Below, in pieces: positions 61,829 through 64,000 of a stretch of DNA of 64,000 nt; positions within the stretch are counted from its first letter, which is position 1; each line of letters opens with the position of its first letter. The stretch lies in assembly GCF_020297485.1 (NCBI RefSeq), contig NZ_JAIWZC010000001.1:2604001-2668000 (forward strand), written 5' to 3'. Origin of the DNA: Enterocloster clostridioformis (GTDB lineage Bacteria; Bacillota; Clostridia; Lachnospirales; Lachnospiraceae). Both the position numbers and the translations under genes were made by a program. The notes under the pieces are model-generated. The model did no database searches. It saw only the letters and a program-made list of their open reading frames with translations, and had not been told where the DNA came from.

Positions 61829-63329
61829 TTCCAATCTCCTCCTTCACCGGAATATGGATAATGACCTCGGTCCCCATTCCGGGGCCTTCGCTTACAATCT
61901 GGACCAGGCCCTTTTGCTGATAATACAATTCCAGGCGGCTGACCACATTGTCCAGGCCGATTCCCGTGGAATCGCCGTCCTCCGGCGTTTCCTGCCTCCT
62001 GCCTTCCATTACCTCAAGAATCCTCTCACGGCTCATGCCCTTTCCGTTATCCCGCACACTGATGCGGATGGAATCCCTGCACCCGTGAACCGTAAGAAGA
62101 ATTGTACCGTTTTCTTCCATGCCGCGGATCCCATGTCTGACCGCATTCTCCACAATGGGCTGCAATATCATGCTGGGCATCTTCACATCCAAAACCCGCT
62201 GGTCAATGGACTCTTTAAACTGTATATCCCCTGCAAACCGCACATTCAGTATGTAGATATAATTTTCAGCCGCAGCCGTCTCATCCCCCACCGTGGCGTC
62301 CTCCAGCCCCTTCTTCACATTGTAGCGGAAAAATTCCGCCATCTTGTCCAGAAAAATACAGGTTTTTTCCGCGTCCTCCATCATAGCCAGCTGGGCTCCG
62401 GCATTGAGGGAATTAAACAGAAAATGGGGATTAATCTGGGACTGCAGGTATTTAAGACGGGCTTCCTTCAGGTGGTTTTCCATCAAAAGCTCCCGCTCCA
62501 AAAGTTCCTGCTCCTTCTCCGCCCCTTCCTTTACCTTAGCCACATACTCCTCCAGGCTGCCTACCATCTGGTTGAAGGTTCTGGTGACAATGCCAATCTC
62601 GTCGTTGGAATCCGTGTCCGGCATCTTTACGTTGAAGTTCCCCTGCCCCACCAGATTCGCTGTCCTCGCCAGACTGGTAAGGGGCGTCACCATATCCTTT
62701 ACCAGCATCCTGAGCACCATAATCCCAGCCAGCATGACAATCATCAGAATTACCATATTGAACACCTCCATATAGCGAAGGGCTTCCCTCATGGTCTGGT
62801 AACTGGCAGAGTTATTTTTAAACTGAAGCTCGTTGAGCTCCGATATACGCATGTTGATGTACTGGTACAGGGTAAGGGCCCTCTCATAAGCCTCCCTGTA
62901 CCGTTCCACATTCCGTCCCCGTTTGGCCTGGACCGCATCCTGAGTCACGGCCAGATAGGATTCCGACATCATACGGATGTTTTTTTCCAGGATTTTTCCC
63001 GGCTTGTCAACTGTTTTGTCATTCAGGCGTTCTAAAAATTCCTGGTATTCCTGCTGGCTTTTATAATAGCTCTCAAGGCTGTCCGAGCTCTTTACGGACA
63101 CATAGTCCCCCATGTCCTTCTGCACATGTTCCAATGCCTCTGACAGCTCGCTCAGATTGACATTGCTGGCATAAACCGTATCCATCTTTCCGGCTATTTT
63201 ATTTACCTGGAGATAGATAAATATATTGCTTACAAATAACGTCAGTATCATAAGGGTTACGGCCAGCAGTATCTTCTTCTCCAGGCTCAGGCGGCCCCAT
63301 ATGTTCTTTCCCGGTCTTTCCATATACAT
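61803..63329 (-). CDS. YesM-type sensor histidine kinase
   Basis: A membrane kinase of about 508 residues: transmembrane segments at about 17-37 and 190-215, an extracytoplasmic helical sensor between them, HAMP to about 265, and the His_kinase motif 'LQSQINPHFLFNSLNAGAQL' (phospho-His). The ATPase has ILQPIVENAVRHG (N-box) and DNGKGM/GIGLDNV (G-boxes). I use the ATG at 63329, with AAGGA upstream; a TTG at 63350 that overlaps the previous stop (TTGA) is an alternative. It lies between a sugar-binding-protein gene and its regulator gene. Confidence 0.9.
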   Translation of the reverse strand: MYMERPGKNIWGRLSLEKKILLAVTLMILTLFVSNIFIYLQVNKIAGKMDTVYASNVNLSELSEALEHVQKDMGDYVSVKSSDSLESYYKSQQEYQEFLERLNDKTVDKPGKILEKNIRMMSESYLAVTQDAVQAKRGRNVERYREAYERALTLYQYINMRISELNELQFKNNSASYQTMREALRYMEVFNMVILMIVMLAGIMVLRMLVKDMVTPLTSLARTANLVGQGNFNVKMPDTDSNDEIGIVTRTFNQMVGSLEEYVAKVKEGAEKEQELLERELLMENHLKEARLKYLQSQINPHFLFNSLNAGAQLAMMEDAEKTCIFLDKMAEFFRYNVKKGLEDATVGDETAAAENYIYILNVRFAGDIQFKESIDQRVLDVKMPSMILQPIVENAVRHGIRGMEENGTILLTVHGCRDSIRISVRDNGKGMSRERILEVMEGRRQETPEDGDSTGIGLDNVVSRLELYYQQKGLVQIVSEGPGMGTEVIIHIPVKEEIGNVSDITGR

Positions 63330-63346
63330 TGCCCACTTTTCCTTAC

Positions 63347-64000
63347 TCAACGCCCATGTTTCATTAGCTGGCTCACATTTTCCTTTGTGACAAACTGCAA
63401 ATCCACACTGTAATAGGAATTTGCATGTCCCTCCTGCAGATACTCCTCCAATGCCTGTACACAGTACCGCCCCATCTGCTCCGTATCGATGACAAGCGTT
63501 ACCGGAATATTCCCCTTCCTGACAGCCTCCAGAATCTGGTCTGACTTGTAATACCCCAAAAGCTGGAGCTCACCCACCTTATTGTAGTCAATCATGGCCT
63601 GATAGGCTGCCTCTGTATCTACGGCCTCGGTACACACCAGGACGTCCGGTATTCCCTCCTTGCGGAAGAATATGTTCCTTATGGTCTCGTCCGCATCCAC
63701 CTTCCCGGTGGAACGCATGGTCTCCTGTATCAGTCTGACCCTTCCCGATGTGTCCGGCGAGGTCACCAGCAGGTTGTTGATCTGTTCCGCTATCTGCTCC
63801 TGGCTGCTGTTATCCCTGTCGTGGAGCAGAAGCATCACCTCCACATCGTCCTTATCCGGCGGCACCAGCTTAAAAATCTGTTCCCCGTACTGCCGTCCCA
63901 GCTGGTAATCGTTGACCCCCACAAAGCTTATGCGGCTGGTATCCGGAGCGTCCTTGAGGACCGTGACCACGGGGATTCCCGCCTTATCGGCCTCATTAAT
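63347..64000 (-). CDS. Sugar-binding-protein-like sensor component, C-terminal part (runs off the right edge)
   Basis: The last 217 residues of a type I sugar-binding fold: 'INEADKAGIPVVTVLKDAPD', 'ISFVGVNDYQLGRQYGEQIF', 'LLGYYKSDQILEAVRKGNIP VTLVIDTEQMGRYCVQALEE YL'. The N-terminus, and so any signal peptide or anchor, is outside the window. Its stop overlaps a possible TTG start of the kinase. Gene order matches the XylFII-LytS-YesN sensing systems of clostridia, where this protein hands the sugar signal to the kinase. Confidence 0.8.
   Translation of the reverse strand: MNEADKAGIPVVTVLKDAPDTSRISFVGVNDYQLGRQYGEQIFKLVPPDKDDVEVMLLLHDRDNSSQEQIAEQINNLLVTSPDTSGRVRLIQETMRSTGKVDADETIRNIFFRKEGIPDVLVCTEAVDTEAAYQAMIDYNKVGELQLLGYYKSDQILEAVRKGNIPVTLVIDTEQMGRYCVQALEEYLQEGHANSYYSVDLQFVTKENVSQLMKHGR

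Noticed and set aside
61725..63035. Long plus-strand open frame opposite the YesM-type kinase
   Set aside because: Antisense to a kinase with all expected motifs; no ribosome binding site or domain in the plus-strand translation.

Overview
The window looks like chromosome from a Gram-positive gut anaerobe of the Lachnospiraceae, close to Enterocloster / the Clostridium clostridioforme group. This is inferred from roughly 50% GC coding DNA, AGGAGG-type ribosome binding sites, an anaerobic class III ribonucleotide reductase, the DapL route to diaminopimelate, class B sortase, YesM/YesN-type two-component systems and many solute-binding lipoproteins. No rRNA, tRNA, CRISPR array or phage module was seen.

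Layout. 0-5.5 kb: the start of nrdD (minus), then a LacI regulator divergent from a maltose operon: a truncated PTS permease, a probable maltose-6'-phosphate phosphatase and malQ. 5.6-13 kb: a cell-wall amidase and a minus-strand run glnA - ANTAR regulator - dapF - dapL. Upstream of glnA lie a second DapF-like gene lacking both catalytic cysteines and a divergent AraC regulator. 13-18 kb: a complete branched-chain-amino-acid-type ABC transporter (livJHMGF), convergent with a phosphoribosyltransferase. 18.9-23.1 kb: ftsH and pyrG, divergent, plus a small cysteine-containing protein. 23.2-33.3 kb: a polar amino acid ABC transporter, sortase B, a protein with a duplicated TWQG motif, a SARP-type regulator, a MATE pump, an L,D-transpeptidase and a secreted cyclophilin. 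33.5-37.7 kb: a thiamine salvage unit. A TPP riboswitch and its terminator are separated from thiD-cytX by a complete 1.85 kb group II intron. 37.7-42.9 kb: a LytTR two-component system, a sodium:solute symporter and a ceramidase-like hydrolase. 43-46.2 kb: a second, apparently identical intron copy, split by an IS630-family element whose transposase is in two frames joined by a -1 slippery heptamer. 46.3-53.7 kb: small housekeeping and accessory genes (GrpB-GNAT fusion, alarmone synthetase, deformylase, PPC-domain protein, HxlR regulator, patatin, DUF4272 protein, GNAT, endonuclease III). 53.9-64 kb: a monosaccharide ABC transporter (mmsB, mmsA, chvE) behind a sensor-regulator set (partial sugar-binding protein, YesM-like kinase, YesN-like regulator, second sugar-binding lipoprotein). 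A broken AT-rich HEPN-type gene sits between the two groups.

The most notable items are: the riboswitch-intron-thiD arrangement, in which both intron copies sit directly behind intrinsic terminators; the DapF paralogue with Ser/Ser in place of Cys/Cys; the maltose operon that kept its phosphatase but has a truncated permease; the nested IS with a programmed frameshift signal; and the two-binding-protein sugar-sensing cluster.
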